IMG/VR virus record: IMGVR_UViG_3300037262_000003
Location: 46,054-110,053 of that record
Strand: one strand, 5' to 3'
Length of the DNA stretch: 64,000 nucleotides
Source: a virus
The notes beneath the pieces were generated by a model that saw only the letters and a list, made by a program, of their open reading frames with translations, had not been told where the DNA came from and searched no databases. Both the position numbers and the translations under genes were made by a program. This document shows, in pieces, positions 18,040 to 27,128 of the stretch (within the stretch, counting starts at the first letter, position 1; each line of letters starts with the position of its first letter).

Positions 18040-19001
18040 TAGACACCCCAGTTCGCAAACCAGGGAGAAGGCAGACCAGAGTTGTCGTCGTAGCGGTGAT
18101 CCACCGGAGGAATCTGACGTACCGGCCAGCGGTGGTCATCGTACTCGCGATCCTTGAACAGAGGAACGAGTCTTCCGGTTGTCCTAGACACACGACGCAA
18201 TGGCAGGGTCTCAGAACGGTAGAGCCCGACGTTGAGCTGTCCGCAGTAGTCCATGTACCGGGCCGTAAGGCCCTGGATCTGCTCCATGATCTGACGGTAT
18301 CTTGTGGTCCTGTCAATGACAGTGCCCTCAGCCGTCTGAACATTGGAATCACTGGCTGCATCATTAGCCAGAGCCCAGAATGCATTGATCGTCGTGAGCA
18401 TCTCGACTAGAGGTTCTTCGATAGCCGGTAGGTTCTGTAGCGTCTTGGTCTCTTCACGATACGAGTAGAACCCACGGGCGTCTAGGTAACGTTCGTTGAT
18501 CTCCTGCCCGTAGACATGCTGACGAGTCGAGTCCATTGCGATGATCGCAAGCTCGTAGTCAGAGAACAGAGACCAGGCCGACCCCACGATGATCAACGTT
18601 GAGTTCAGCGGAACAGGAGCGCCCAGGAAGATCTGCCCGTTAATGGTGTCGATAGCGTAAGCCGAGGCTGTGTCATCCTGCCAGTAGGCCGTGCCGCCAG
18701 AAACGGGAGCGTAATCTATGTTGTCCTGTAGGGCAGTGTAGAACCCCAGTTCATACGCGACCTGGTTGCCTGCGCCGTATGTGACGGTGCTCGACCACGG
18801 AGTAGCTGACGTGAAGTCCGCCAGTACCGTCTCTATGGCCCCTGAGACGACCGTGACGGCTAGAACAGAGGACCGGTTGACTTCCTGCTTGGGTAGGTCA
18901 TACCAGAGCGTCTGTCCGTCTCCTAGGGCCGTTGTACGGAACGGCGTAGGCGGGTCACCGATCTGGAATCGGACCCTGTGAATAAGATCCTTTAGATGCA
19001 T
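18039..19001 (-). CDS. Head-tail adaptor protein with carbohydrate-binding-like insertion
   Basis: 320 residues, AAGGG upstream of the ATG. Flanking parts (LIHRVRFQIGDPPTPFRTT; DYELAIIAMDSTRQHVYGQE) resemble phage head-tail connector proteins. Residues about 68-110 (WSSTVTYGAGNQVAYELGFY) have the short aromatic pattern of CBM5/12 chitin-binding modules, unusual in a neck protein. The family call is moderate. Confidence 0.6.
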   Translation of the reverse strand: MHLKDLIHRVRFQIGDPPTPFRTTALGDGQTLWYDLPKQEVNRSSVLAVTVVSGAIETVLADFTSATPWSSTVTYGAGNQVAYELGFYTALQDNIDYAPVSGGTAYWQDDTASAYAIDTINGQIFLGAPVPLNSTLIIVGSAWSLFSDYELAIIAMDSTRQHVYGQEINERYLDARGFYSYREETKTLQNLPAIEEPLVEMLTTINAFWALANDAASDSNVQTAEGTVIDRTTRYRQIMEQIQGLTARYMDYCGQLNVGLYRSETLPLRRVSRTTGRLVPLFKDREYDDHRWPVRQIPPVDHRYDDNSGLPSPWFANWGV

Positions 19002-19017
19002 CGGTTATCCCTTCGGT

Positions 19018-20109
19018 CTACTCACTAGGATACATGTAGTTCCAGCGATCAAATGCTAGCTGACGCATGTTGCCCTGGTAAGGAGCGCCTGCCACACACG
19101 CACTCGTGAGCGTTGACACCAGACTCGCCTCAGCATTGCAGGCAACCGTGATTGACGCCGTTACTCGCCCCGCATTAGGGTTAAGCGCTATGCCTACGGC
19201 GATGAGCGCAGGAATGACGTGCATCGTCGCGCCGACGTGTTGTCCGTGGCTACGCCCGGTGAAGAACGTAGGAGTCTGAGTGCTAAGAGCGCTTCTAAGA
19301 TGACCGCGCTTCCGATTAGCCGTAAACGTCGGGGACTGCGCGCTAGTAGCAGACCTTACGCGTCCTCGGATATGTACCGCCAGGAACGTAGGAATCTGGG
19401 TACTCGTAGCAGAGCGATAGTGCCCGCGAGTCCTTCCCGCAGAGAATGTCGGGCTCTGGTTGGAGGTAGCAGAGCGCTTTCGTCCGTGGATTCTGGTGGC
19501 AATGAAGTTCGGCGTTACACTCATTACCGCGCTGCGAACAATGTTCCCACCGGCTACGAGAGCCGTAGCCAGGAACGTAGGACTCACCGAAAGAGTGGCG
19601 TGTCTTCCGTGACCGTGAATCCTGGTGGACACGAATGAGGGAGTAATGCTCGACAGGGCAGACCTCACACGCCCGCGTGTACGTCCAGCATTGAACGTTG
19701 GCGTGAGCGTCAATGTTGCCTGACGTGGATGACCATGTAGCTTCGTGGTAACAAACGTAGGGTTTGGCGTCAATGTTGCGTGACGCCCATGTCCGTGAAT
19801 ACGTGTGGCCAGGAACGTCGGAGTGATAGCCGCGAGAGCTGACCTGACACGGCCTCTCGTGCGCCCGGCATTGAAAGTAGGAGTCGGAGTGAGAGATGCA
19901 CTGCGTGGGTGACCATGATGCTTTGTAGCGACAAACGTAGGACTCTGGGTGCTCAGCGCTGAACGGACACGACCTCTGATTCTGGTCACGTTGAAAGTCG
20001 GGGTTACCGACAGGGATGCTGAAGGCGTATGAGAACCGCTAGCCCCAACGTTACCGGGATTGGCCGAACCGGGCGACATGCTGCCCGGTGTCGCACCAAA
20101 GGATGTCAT
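19018..20109 (-). CDS. Arg/His-rich 20-residue tandem-repeat protein
   Basis: 363 residues. About 12 tandem copies of a 20-residue unit fill residues 30-280; the pattern is S-A-x-S-x-x-x-P-T-F-x-A-x-R-x-x-G-x-x-R, alternating RGRVR and HGHGR ends. One copy carries a three-residue insertion. The repeats are strongly basic. The C-terminal about 50 residues differ and end in RQLAFDRWNYMYPSE. No family recognised. Its place between neck adaptor and spike suggests a virion or tail-surface role; nucleic-acid or teichoic-acid binding would be guesses. Confidence 0.85.
   Translation of the reverse strand: MTSFGATPGSMSPGSANPGNVGASGSHTPSASLSVTPTFNVTRIRGRVRSALSTQSPTFVATKHHGHPRSASLTPTPTFNAGRTRGRVRSALAAITPTFLATRIHGHGRHATLTPNPTFVTTKLHGHPRQATLTLTPTFNAGRTRGRVRSALSSITPSFVSTRIHGHGRHATLSVSPTFLATALVAGGNIVRSAVMSVTPNFIATRIHGRKRSATSNQSPTFSAGRTRGHYRSATSTQIPTFLAVHIRGRVRSATSAQSPTFTANRKRGHLRSALSTQTPTFFTGRSHGQHVGATMHVIPALIAVGIALNPNAGRVTASITVACNAEASLVSTLTSACVAGAPYQGNMRQLAFDRWNYMYPSE
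19250..20020 (-). repeat. 60-bp-unit coding repeats of the basic protein
   Basis: About 12 copies of a 20-codon unit; DNA copies have diverged at synonymous sites, so the array is old or maintained by selection on protein. Confidence 0.85.
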
Positions 20110-20114
20110 ATCGG

Positions 20115-20240
20115 TTACGCTATCTTAGACACTTCTAGGACTGCGCCTTCTTCAATCTTTATCTCATCACCAGAAGTGGTGCTCTGGACGGTCAACTGAA
20201 GTGTACCGGGTGCCGCCCAGTCGATCCTGACGCCGCCCAT
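20115..20240 (-). CDS. Small conserved-looking protein, 41 residues
   Basis: ATG at 20240 overlaps the spike stop codon (TAATG). The product (MGGVRIDWAAPGTLQLTVQS and an acidic C-terminus) is a plausible small beta protein. Composition of this stretch is again that of the rest of the phage, unlike the GC-rich end of the spike gene. Confidence 0.6.
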   Translation of the reverse strand: MGGVRIDWAAPGTLQLTVQSTTSGDEIKIEEGAVLEVSKIA

Positions 20241-23200
20241 TAGTTGACCCGCTTCCAGCAGCCGCCATTGATCGTTACCGACACGCCCGCAGCCGAGGGG
20301 GTCATGCCCACCATCATCTGCTCCGCGCCCGTGGTGACCACGGTGGTGAGCTGCTGGCCCATCGTGGTCAGGAAGTAGTTCATGTACAGCGACGCCGTGA
20401 CGCTCGCCTCGGTCGTGCTCAGGAACTGGACGATCGCCGAGTAGCGCATCGCCGCGCCCGTCACCGCCGCGCCCGCGTTCGGGTTCGCCGCCCCGGAGCT
20501 GACGAGGCTCGTCCCGGCGAGGCCGCCGTAGAAGACCTGCCAGGTGAGCGTCTGCGTGTCGACCGTGGTGGTCACGGTCCCCCACAGGTCCAGCTCCCAC
20601 GTCTGCCCGGCCGCGATGCTGCCGCCCGCGATCGTCGGCCCCGGGAACACGTCCACCGCCACCGTGCCGCCCGTGTAGGGGCCGCCGGGCAGCGAGGGGA
20701 TGTAGACGCTCCCGGGGTGAACGTGGCCCGCGTCGGCCGCCTTGCCGGTGGCACCTGCCGCCTGCGTGCCGAGGGGCTGGATGTCCGCCGCGGTCCCGTC
20801 CAGCTCCACCGCGCCCTGCGCGCTGGTCGTCGCCGCCGGCAGGTCGCCCGAGGCGATGGTGCCCCAGCCCGGCGCGGCGGAGGCGCTGCCCGTGCCCGTC
20901 TGGGTCAGGAACTTCTTCGTGGCGGCCGTGTTCCCGGCCAGCCGCGCCGCCGTGCCCGCCCCCGACTCGTACTCCAGGTCCCCGGTCGTCGTCATCGGCG
21001 ACAGGGCGTTGTACGCGGCGGCGGCCGTGATCGCGCCGGTCCCCCCGTTGGCGATGGCGAGCGCGTTGTTCTTCGCGAAGTCGGACGGCCCCGCGCTCTG
21101 CACGTACCAGGTGGTGCCGATGTAGACGACGGCGAAGGTGTACCCGGCCGGGATGGCGATGTTCCCGCTCGTCCCGAAGTTGCTCAGGGTCGCGCCGCTG
21201 CCGGGGGCCAGCGTGACGGAAACCGAGGCGGCGTTGGTGACCGTGTTGATCGAGCTGCCCGGCGGCGACGCGGGCAGCGTCAGCGTCTGCCCCGTGGTCG
21301 ACCCGGTGAAGACCGTCTCCTCGCCGGGCAGCAGCGTCGCCGTGGCGGTCCGCGCGGTCGCGTTGTTCAGGTCGCTCACCAGGGTCGCCTCAGCGCTGGT
21401 GATCGCGACGCCCTGGACCTTCCCAACGGTCGTCGCGCCCTGCGTGCCGGTCACGTCCCCGGCGAGGCTGCCGGTGAAGCTGCCCGCCGACCCGGTGATG
21501 TTCTCCGCGTTGGGCCCGTACCACAGCGACGTGTTCGTGTCCCAGAAGAACTGCCGGGACGAAAGCGCGGGGATCACGTCTGCTGTTCCGTCTGCGACGT
21601 TGCTTGTTCCTGCCGCTGCGAAGGTGAGTGCGTTCGCCGACTGGTTGACGACCGTCACCATCTGCCCGCTTGTCCCTGCTGTTGCGAGGATCAGCCCCGT
21701 GTACGCAGCCGCTGCTGTCACGGGCACGAACGACACCGAGGTCGGGATCGTCTGCCCGTTGGCTGTGAGCGCGGTAGGTCCGGCGTAGTTCCCGATCGCG
21801 AGCCCGTACGGCGTCTGTACCTGGGTGGGGAAGATGTTGGTCACGCTGGCGAGGACGGAGTCGCCGAGCACCTGCCCGTAGTACCCGAAGTTGCTGGTCT
21901 TGTTGCTGGCGGTGAACGGGTAGGCCCCGGCGGCGAAGGACAGGAGCCCGCCGCAGGCGAAGCTGTAGTTCCCGGTCGCCCCGAAGTAGATCGTGTACGG
22001 GGCCAGGAAGGTAGCGTCGTCCAGCTCGACGCCGATATTGAAGGTGCTGTCACTGATGAAGCTGTAGCCGGGGTCGGGCCCGGCGAGGGCGGTGTTGTTG
22101 CCGGTGATCCTCAACACGGCGTACTGAGTCGTAGAGGTGCTGAAATTACCGAAGATGCCGAGCTGGACGGCGTTCTGGGCCAGAGCGCCGTTCTGGAAGA
22201 CGACGCCGTCACCCCCGTGGCCGTTGGCGTTGGAGACCGTGAAGGAATCCATGACGAGGCCGGAGCCGCCCTGCCAGATCTCAAACCCGGCCTGGCAGTC
22301 GATCAAATACCAGGCGGAGTTGCACCAGCCCTGGGTGATCATGTACTGGATGAGGTAGTACATGTCCACGGTCGCGGTGGTGACCTGGCTGGTGAATTGG
22401 AAGCTCGCCGTGCCTTCGGTGGCGTTAGCCCACGAGCTCTGCCAGTACACGTCGAACGTGTTCGCGCCGATCGTCACATTGGACGCGTAGAGCGTGCCCG
22501 GCGGGGTCACGCCGGTCGAGTTGGCCATCCAGACCATGACCTCAAGGCCGTTGGTGGCGTTGTTCGTCGGGTCCGGTGCCGTGTTGATCCAATGGTCATG
22601 GACGCAGTCCCAGATGTCGGAGCCGCCCGCGCCGAGCGTGACCGTATTCGATACGACGACCTGGCCCGGTGTGATGCTAGAGCAGACCAGCGGGAACGGA
22701 TTGAGCGGGCTCAGCGACCCGTACTGGTTGCCGACGTAAACAGACGGGTAGGCGGCCGGGGAACCTGGGTGGGTGTTGGCGAGGGAGGAGGCGGCGACCG
22801 AGAACGTGGTGGGCAAGCCGATCGTGTAATCGACGGTGAATGCCGCTGACGAGTCGTAACGGTTGCTCTGGATGACATAAGGCCCGTCATTGACCTGCTG
22901 TAGTGCGGTCAGCGTGCCGCTGCCGCTGCCGTACTGGCCGGAGCCGGTCCCGTTCTGGTTGATGAAGATATTGAGATTCATCCGGTCGTAAGATCCGGTC
23001 GCATTACCCGAGGTGTTCGCCGTGTTGTCGAAGACGACATGCTGCGTGCAGTTCTGGGCGAAGATCTCGCCCTCCATCTGCTCGCACCACGAATACTGGT
23101 TGTCGAACCAGATGCCCTTGCTCGTGGTGCCTGCGAAGAAGTTCTGGACGCCGACATCGAATTTTAGCTTGAAGATGTCGCCGACATGGACGCCGCTGGA

Positions 23201-23300
23201 ATTCCCGGTCGCATGCGTCCCGTCGACCGTCAGGCCGAGGAAGCCGCCGCCGTTGACCGTCTTGCTCGACCACAGCGTCGAATCGTAAATACGGAATACA
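20240..23300. other. GC-rich recombinant segment in the spike gene
   Basis: Codons here end mostly in C or G and the base composition is clearly richer in GC than flanking genes; a patch near 21560-21770 is lower. The change coincides with the beta-helix body. Confidence 0.75.
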
Positions 23301-23866
23301 TCACCCGTGCCGTACCACTCGATGTTAGAAGACCACTTGCCGTCTCCTAGGAAGTACACTGCGGTTCCCGCTACATTCTGCGTGACCGTCGTGGACACCT
23401 TGTATGTACCGGCAGGTATGTAGACGACACCACCTCCCTTGGCCACTACGGCGGCACTCGCGGCCTGGAATGCTGACGTGGAGTCGCTTACTCCTGTCTT
23501 GTCAGCTCCTAGCTGAGTGACGTTGACGATCACCGCCTGCAAGGTCTGAATAGAAGCCCTTGTGAGTACCTGCTTGACGGTGAAAGGCGTTGTATGAGCT
23601 ACCGGGGTAGTTCCGTCTGCTCCTCGCGTCACTGTCGCCGTGTAAGGCCCGGTGCCAGTGACATTCGTAAAGAGCACCTTCTCAGTCTCAACAGACGCGA
23701 GAGAATCAGCGGCATAGCACTGGGTCGCGGGGGTCGAGGAACTAGAGATCGTCGGCAGAGTAGACGCTGATAGCGTCCACGTCTCTACCGTTCCGGCAGC
23801 GGGCGCGGTAGTGCCACCGCTGGATACCGTCGCCGTCGCGTCGTTCGCGAAAACCTCTATTGCCAT
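20240..23866 (-). CDS. Tail spike/fibre with pectate-lyase-type beta-helix, mosaic gene
   Basis: 1208 residues. Residues about 108-160 (QLGADKTGVSDSTSAFQAAS, GGVVYIPAGTYKVS) are the classic start of a phage pectate-lyase-like beta-helix, expected to hydrolyse or bind a cell-surface glycan. The C-terminal third contains fibre repeats (LAIANGGTGA, GAVELDGTAADIQPLG, KAADAGHVHPG) and a final domain ending GGCWKRVN. GC content jumps upwards from about residue 190 to the end, with a lower-GC patch near 21560-21770, so the gene is assembled from at least two sources. Confidence 0.85.
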   Translation of the reverse strand: MAIEVFANDATATVSSGGTTAPAAGTVETWTLSASTLPTISSSSTPATQCYAADSLASVETEKVLFTNVTGTGPYTATVTRGADGTTPVAHTTPFTVKQVLTRASIQTLQAVIVNVTQLGADKTGVSDSTSAFQAASAAVVAKGGGVVYIPAGTYKVSTTVTQNVAGTAVYFLGDGKWSSNIEWYGTGDVFRIYDSTLWSSKTVNGGGFLGLTVDGTHATGNSSGVHVGDIFKLKFDVGVQNFFAGTTSKGIWFDNQYSWCEQMEGEIFAQNCTQHVVFDNTANTSGNATGSYDRMNLNIFINQNGTGSGQYGSGSGTLTALQQVNDGPYVIQSNRYDSSAAFTVDYTIGLPTTFSVAASSLANTHPGSPAAYPSVYVGNQYGSLSPLNPFPLVCSSITPGQVVVSNTVTLGAGGSDIWDCVHDHWINTAPDPTNNATNGLEVMVWMANSTGVTPPGTLYASNVTIGANTFDVYWQSSWANATEGTASFQFTSQVTTATVDMYYLIQYMITQGWCNSAWYLIDCQAGFEIWQGGSGLVMDSFTVSNANGHGGDGVVFQNGALAQNAVQLGIFGNFSTSTTQYAVLRITGNNTALAGPDPGYSFISDSTFNIGVELDDATFLAPYTIYFGATGNYSFACGGLLSFAAGAYPFTASNKTSNFGYYGQVLGDSVLASVTNIFPTQVQTPYGLAIGNYAGPTALTANGQTIPTSVSFVPVTAAAAYTGLILATAGTSGQMVTVVNQSANALTFAAAGTSNVADGTADVIPALSSRQFFWDTNTSLWYGPNAENITGSAGSFTGSLAGDVTGTQGATTVGKVQGVAITSAEATLVSDLNNATARTATATLLPGEETVFTGSTTGQTLTLPASPPGSSINTVTNAASVSVTLAPGSGATLSNFGTSGNIAIPAGYTFAVVYIGTTWYVQSAGPSDFAKNNALAIANGGTGAITAAAAYNALSPMTTTGDLEYESGAGTAARLAGNTAATKKFLTQTGTGSASAAPGWGTIASGDLPAATTSAQGAVELDGTAADIQPLGTQAAGATGKAADAGHVHPGSVYIPSLPGGPYTGGTVAVDVFPGPTIAGGSIAAGQTWELDLWGTVTTTVDTQTLTWQVFYGGLAGTSLVSSGAANPNAGAAVTGAAMRYSAIVQFLSTTEASVTASLYMNYFLTTMGQQLTTVVTTGAEQMMVGMTPSAAGVSVTINGGCWKRVN

Positions 23867-23875
23867 ATTGACCTA

Positions 23876-24247
23876 CTAAGAAGCTGTTGGAAGAGTGATT
23901 GTGATAGGAGTTATTGACAGCGTGTCAGTCGTCGCCATTGTTGCCGATGAAGACAGTGTGATCGAGAACTCAAAGGTTCCAGATGTTGACGCAGACCAGA
24001 AGCTAACGTCAGTCACGACCTCGTTGTTGGTACCTGCCCAAGACGGCCATGCCGGTGTGGTAGTGGCGCTGATAGAACCAGCGGAAGCGCCAGTTGCCCA
24101 TGCAACAGCCTCACGCGTGGTTGTGCTAGAAACGTTGGAGGTACCAGCAGTGCCCGGATCTCCGGTGTGGAGCTGCGCAAACAACGCTGAGGTTGTCCAG
24201 TTGTTCAACGCTGTGTCGGCGTTGAGTACAGAAAGTCCGTCAGCCAT
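23876..24247 (-). CDS. Minor tail fibre-type protein
   Basis: 123 residues. LFAQLHTGDPGTAGTSNV, TREAVAWATG and DVSFWSASTSGTFEF fit a common actinophage family of small virion proteins near fibre genes. TAGGAG precedes the ATG. Confidence 0.7.
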   Translation of the reverse strand: MADGLSVLNADTALNNWTTSALFAQLHTGDPGTAGTSNVSSTTTREAVAWATGASAGSISATTTPAWPSWAGTNNEVVTDVSFWSASTSGTFEFSITLSSSATMATTDTLSITPITITLPTAS

Positions 24248-24255
24248 GATGTCTC

Positions 24256-24798
24256 CTAGGAGATGGTGTTGAAGGTGACCTGGAGGTTGAACTGGCTTGT
24301 GCCCGGATTACCCGTAGCCGTTCGCCTGATCCAGACAGGAAGAACCTGTCCTGGTCCTATATTACCAGCCTCTAGTCCGCCCGATACTGTGGCAGAAGGG
24401 CTGGAGTAACTGGAGATACCAGCGGGTGCGACATACGGGGAAGAGATTTGGAGAGCCTGCTGTGAGCCCGAGTTGTAATTCGATACGCCGGTAGGGTCAA
24501 GTGCGTAGGCCCAGGTAATACATGAGCTAGTCACAGATGATGTGGGAATCCACACTGTCGGGGCGATCATCGTGTCAGTGTCGTCACTGTTGTAGACGAA
24601 GACGCACTGATAGTCGATCTGCTGGGCTGCGTTCTGCGGGCCAGTAAGATCAGGGAATAGATTGTTCAGGACAGTGGAAAGGTTGACCTGCGTAGTCGAG
24701 CAGTACATTCCATTGGAGTTGTACACAGAGCCCGGAGTTGAATATCCACTGTCAGCGTTCGGTGCTGACAGAAGATACTGAACCTCGTCAATGTTCAT
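24256..24798 (-). CDS. Virion-associated hypothetical protein
   Basis: 180 residues, Ser/Thr/Asn-rich beta-like sequence (CITWAYALDPTGVSNYNSGS). Resembles no family I can name. Located in the fibre cluster with start-stop overlap to the next gene. Confidence 0.55.
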   Translation of the reverse strand: MNIDEVQYLLSAPNADSGYSTPGSVYNSNGMYCSTTQVNLSTVLNNLFPDLTGPQNAAQQIDYQCVFVYNSDDTDTMIAPTVWIPTSSVTSSCITWAYALDPTGVSNYNSGSQQALQISSPYVAPAGISSYSSPSATVSGGLEAGNIGPGQVLPVWIRRTATGNPGTSQFNLQVTFNTIS

Positions 24799-25382
24799 TA
24801 GCTCACTCCGATTTCAAAGGTCCCAGGAGCGACCTGAATGCTCTGAGTGCTGAGAACCTGCTGAGCCACGGGAACCTGCCATACGTACAGCAGAAGCCCG
24901 TTCAGCACGGTGCTGGCGATGGGAGTGTAGGAGCTTGAGTCAGCGAATGGCACGCCGATCATGGCAGCCCACCCGATAGGAGCGGCCTGGTTAGCCGTGT
25001 AAGGCCCGAAGGTCACGGTGTTAGTGTTCGTGAATGACGTGGGCTCGGATGCATTAGCAGCACCGAATGTGATGGGCTGACGTAGATAACCCGTCGTGGT
25101 GTCCTCAATGGCGGCGATGTCAGAGATGTTGACTACCAGGCCACCACCAGGACCGGCCACGGTGGGGTCACTAGTCAGAAGACATAGGTAACGTTCATAG
25201 GGGCCAGTAACCCAGGTCGAGGTGTGCGGATCGTATACGTTCAGGACTGATCCCGAGGTGTTGATCCACTCCTGTCCCACAATCCAAGTTCCAGGTGCGG
25301 ACGCACCGATAAAAGGAGTGGCGATGCCGCTGATCTTGTTAGCGACGTACTCCGCCCCGTACTGGGTTAGCTGGCCAGCCAT
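24798..25382 (-). CDS. Tail fibre-cluster protein
   Basis: 194 residues. The opening MAGQLTQYGAEYVANKISGI and later YLCLLTSDPT with IAAIEDTTTGYLRQPITFG match a family of fibre-adjacent proteins that share a small beta domain with tail-fibre N-termini. Role in virion inferred from context. Confidence 0.6.
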   Translation of the reverse strand: MAGQLTQYGAEYVANKISGIATPFIGASAPGTWIVGQEWINTSGSVLNVYDPHTSTWVTGPYERYLCLLTSDPTVAGPGGGLVVNISDIAAIEDTTTGYLRQPITFGAANASEPTSFTNTNTVTFGPYTANQAAPIGWAAMIGVPFADSSSYTPIASTVLNGLLLYVWQVPVAQQVLSTQSIQVAPGTFEIGVS

Positions 25383-25387
25383 ATGTC

Positions 25388-25627
25388 CTACTCAGAGAAG
25401 TTGTAGGTGGATACTGTGCATGGAAGAATGCTGACGTTATCGTGGAACGTCCATGAGACGCCGTCGTGCGCATCCCACCACGGGGTCCACGGCTGGTACG
25501 GAACAGCGGGCTGCTCGACCTTGACACGATCCAGGGTGAACTGGTACGCTGCAACCATGCCCTCAAGCTCGGCTACCCTAACCTTGAGGTCGTTGATCTC
25601 GGCTTCTAGCTCTGCCTTTGTCTTCAT
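25388..25627 (-). CDS. Small coiled-coil protein
   Basis: 79 residues; residues 1-35 (KAELEAEINDLKVRVAELEG) form a heptad coiled coil, followed by a Trp/Pro-rich tail. AAGGAGG precedes ATG. Possibly a fibre chaperone or trimerisation protein; that is inference. Confidence 0.65.
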   Translation of the reverse strand: MKTKAELEAEINDLKVRVAELEGMVAAYQFTLDRVKVEQPAVPYQPWTPWWDAHDGVSWTFHDNVSILPCTVSTYNFSE

Positions 25628-25684
25628 TAGTCCTCCTTAACGGGACCACGATGGTTAAGCGTCAACATAGTACAGTAACCGACA

Positions 25685-26173
25685 TCATTCATAGATATAT
25701 CCGAGGTTCGCCAGGTGGTCAGCATGATCTGCATCGACCGTGTACCAGCGTCCCTCCTCGAATGTGAAGTTACGGAGACCGCCCAGGATCGGCGGCCTGA
25801 TGTACCCGCCGAACTCATTAAGTTCACCTGCGAAGACGACCTCACGCCCGAACGTCTGGTCCTCGATGGGGTAGTTCACACGGATACGACGCTTCGGAAG
25901 CTCAAGTTCGACTTCCTCAACGACTACCTCAGTGGTCGCTTCACCATCGACCTCGACAACCCGCTCGACAGGACGCTTGACAACCGGCCTAAGCTGAGTA
26001 GAGTAGTCCACATCAGTGTTGAGCTTAACTTCGCGATCAGACACAAGTGCGTCCTGAACCTGACGCTTGGACTCCTCGTGCTCGCGGGCAGCCTCTGTTG
26101 CTAGCTGCTGGCCACGGACACCGGTAAGGTCACCTGGACGCTTGCGCTGAGTACGGTTAGTTGCTGGAGGCAT
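25685..26173 (-). CDS. Hypothetical virion-region protein
   Basis: 162 residues from ATG at 26173 with AGGGG seven bases upstream. Charged N-terminus, then VERVVEVDGE and a C-terminal segment with FTFEEGRWYTVDADHADHLA NLGY, a pattern seen in small phage head-tail or capsid-associated proteins. It is the first gene of the tail-fibre operon after the plus-strand island. Confidence 0.6.
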   Translation of the reverse strand: MPPATNRTQRKRPGDLTGVRGQQLATEAAREHEESKRQVQDALVSDREVKLNTDVDYSTQLRPVVKRPVERVVEVDGEATTEVVVEEVELELPKRRIRVNYPIEDQTFGREVVFAGELNEFGGYIRPPILGGLRNFTFEEGRWYTVDADHADHLANLGYIYE

Positions 26174-26235
26174 TTCGTTCCCCTTGTCGTGTACGATTCT
26201 TGACTCCAGCATACCAGTTTCGCAAAGGAGGAAAC

Positions 26236-26598
26236 ATTAACAGTCTCTATCATGCCAAGAGCAGCGCCCGAAAGTGGGGCGGCCACTGGACGGACTACAT
26301 TGACATCCATGAGTTCATCGACAGTTCCAAGCACATCATCGGAGACGCCCGGCACAGGAGCATCTACCATCACACCGAGGGTGTCTGGTTGACACAGCGC
26401 ATCTTCGGGCGTACTCTGGTGCGTGGCAGGATCGAGATCCCGGTCAGGGAGATCGCTGAGCTTCACATCATCGAGGATCTGGGGTGGCTTCCGAGCCCGA
26501 AGGATTACATCGACAACATGGAGCTTCGCCCGTGGATGGGCGGGGACAAGACCAAGCGCATCATCGCGCTAAGTGACTTCACAGGAGGAAACAAGTGA
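26236..26598 (+). CDS. DUF6915-like protein started at AUU
   Basis: 120 residues. A perfect AAAGGAGG lies five bases before ATT, and the resulting N-terminus (x-NSLYHAKSSARKWGG) begins exactly where relatives that I recall start with Met. No in-frame ATG or GTG exists until residue 95; an in-frame TTG 36 bases upstream has no ribosome site. Conserved-looking HRSIYHHTEGVWLTQRIFG. Function unknown. First gene of the plus-strand island. Confidence 0.7.
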   Translation: MNSLYHAKSSARKWGGHWTDYIDIHEFIDSSKHIIGDARHRSIYHHTEGVWLTQRIFGRTLVRGRIEIPVREIAELHIIEDLGWLPSPKDYIDNMELRPWMGGDKTKRIIALSDFTGGNK

Positions 26599-27128
26599 CT
26601 GATACGACTCGCACCTTTGCAGGCATCCCGATGTCAGGCGACTTCAACGACGGGTACAGCCGTCCCGAGCAGTACAAGCTGGAGGACTTCCTGCCGATCT
26701 TCAACGCGGTAGTCCAGAACACGCACGTCACCCGTTTCGGCTGGCACCAGTACACCCCGTACTTCAACGACGGTGAGGAGTGCGTCTTCGGTGCTTCGAG
26801 TGTCTGGATCGAGACTGACGCTGATAACGTCAGCAAGGACGAGGAGAACGACGACTACTACAGCCATGACGAGTGGTACAGCATGGACTACGGAGATGGA
26901 TACCTGGCCAAGCATGACTGGAACGGGCCAGGTCACACCGAGGTCTACGCAAACAACGAGCCCTGGGTTGCGTTCCTGCGCGAGCAGGCTTATGCTCTGT
27001 CCGGTGCGGTAGATGGCGGTCACTTCGACAACGTGCTGCTGGATAACTTCGGCAACCATGTAGAGATCACTGTCTACCCTCGTGAAGACAGCCCGAGGAT
27101 CGAGCTTGAGACGTACTCGCATGACTAA
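26595..27128 (+). CDS. Acidic hypothetical protein
   Basis: 177 residues from GTG overlapping the previous stop (GTGA). Strongly acidic, with ETDADNVSKDEENDDYYSHD in the middle, and Tyr/Trp-rich. No family recognised. The charge would suit a DNA-mimic, but nothing else supports that. Confidence 0.65.
   Translation: MTDTTRTFAGIPMSGDFNDGYSRPEQYKLEDFLPIFNAVVQNTHVTRFGWHQYTPYFNDGEECVFGASSVWIETDADNVSKDEENDDYYSHDEWYSMDYGDGYLAKHDWNGPGHTEVYANNEPWVAFLREQAYALSGAVDGGHFDNVLLDNFGNHVEITVYPREDSPRIELETYSHD

Noticed and set aside
20717-22849. A 710-codon plus-strand open frame opposite the spike gene
   Set aside because: It results from the GC-rich codon bias of the spike; the product is Arg/Gly/Ala-rich with no domains, and the minus-strand spike has clear fibre and beta-helix motifs.
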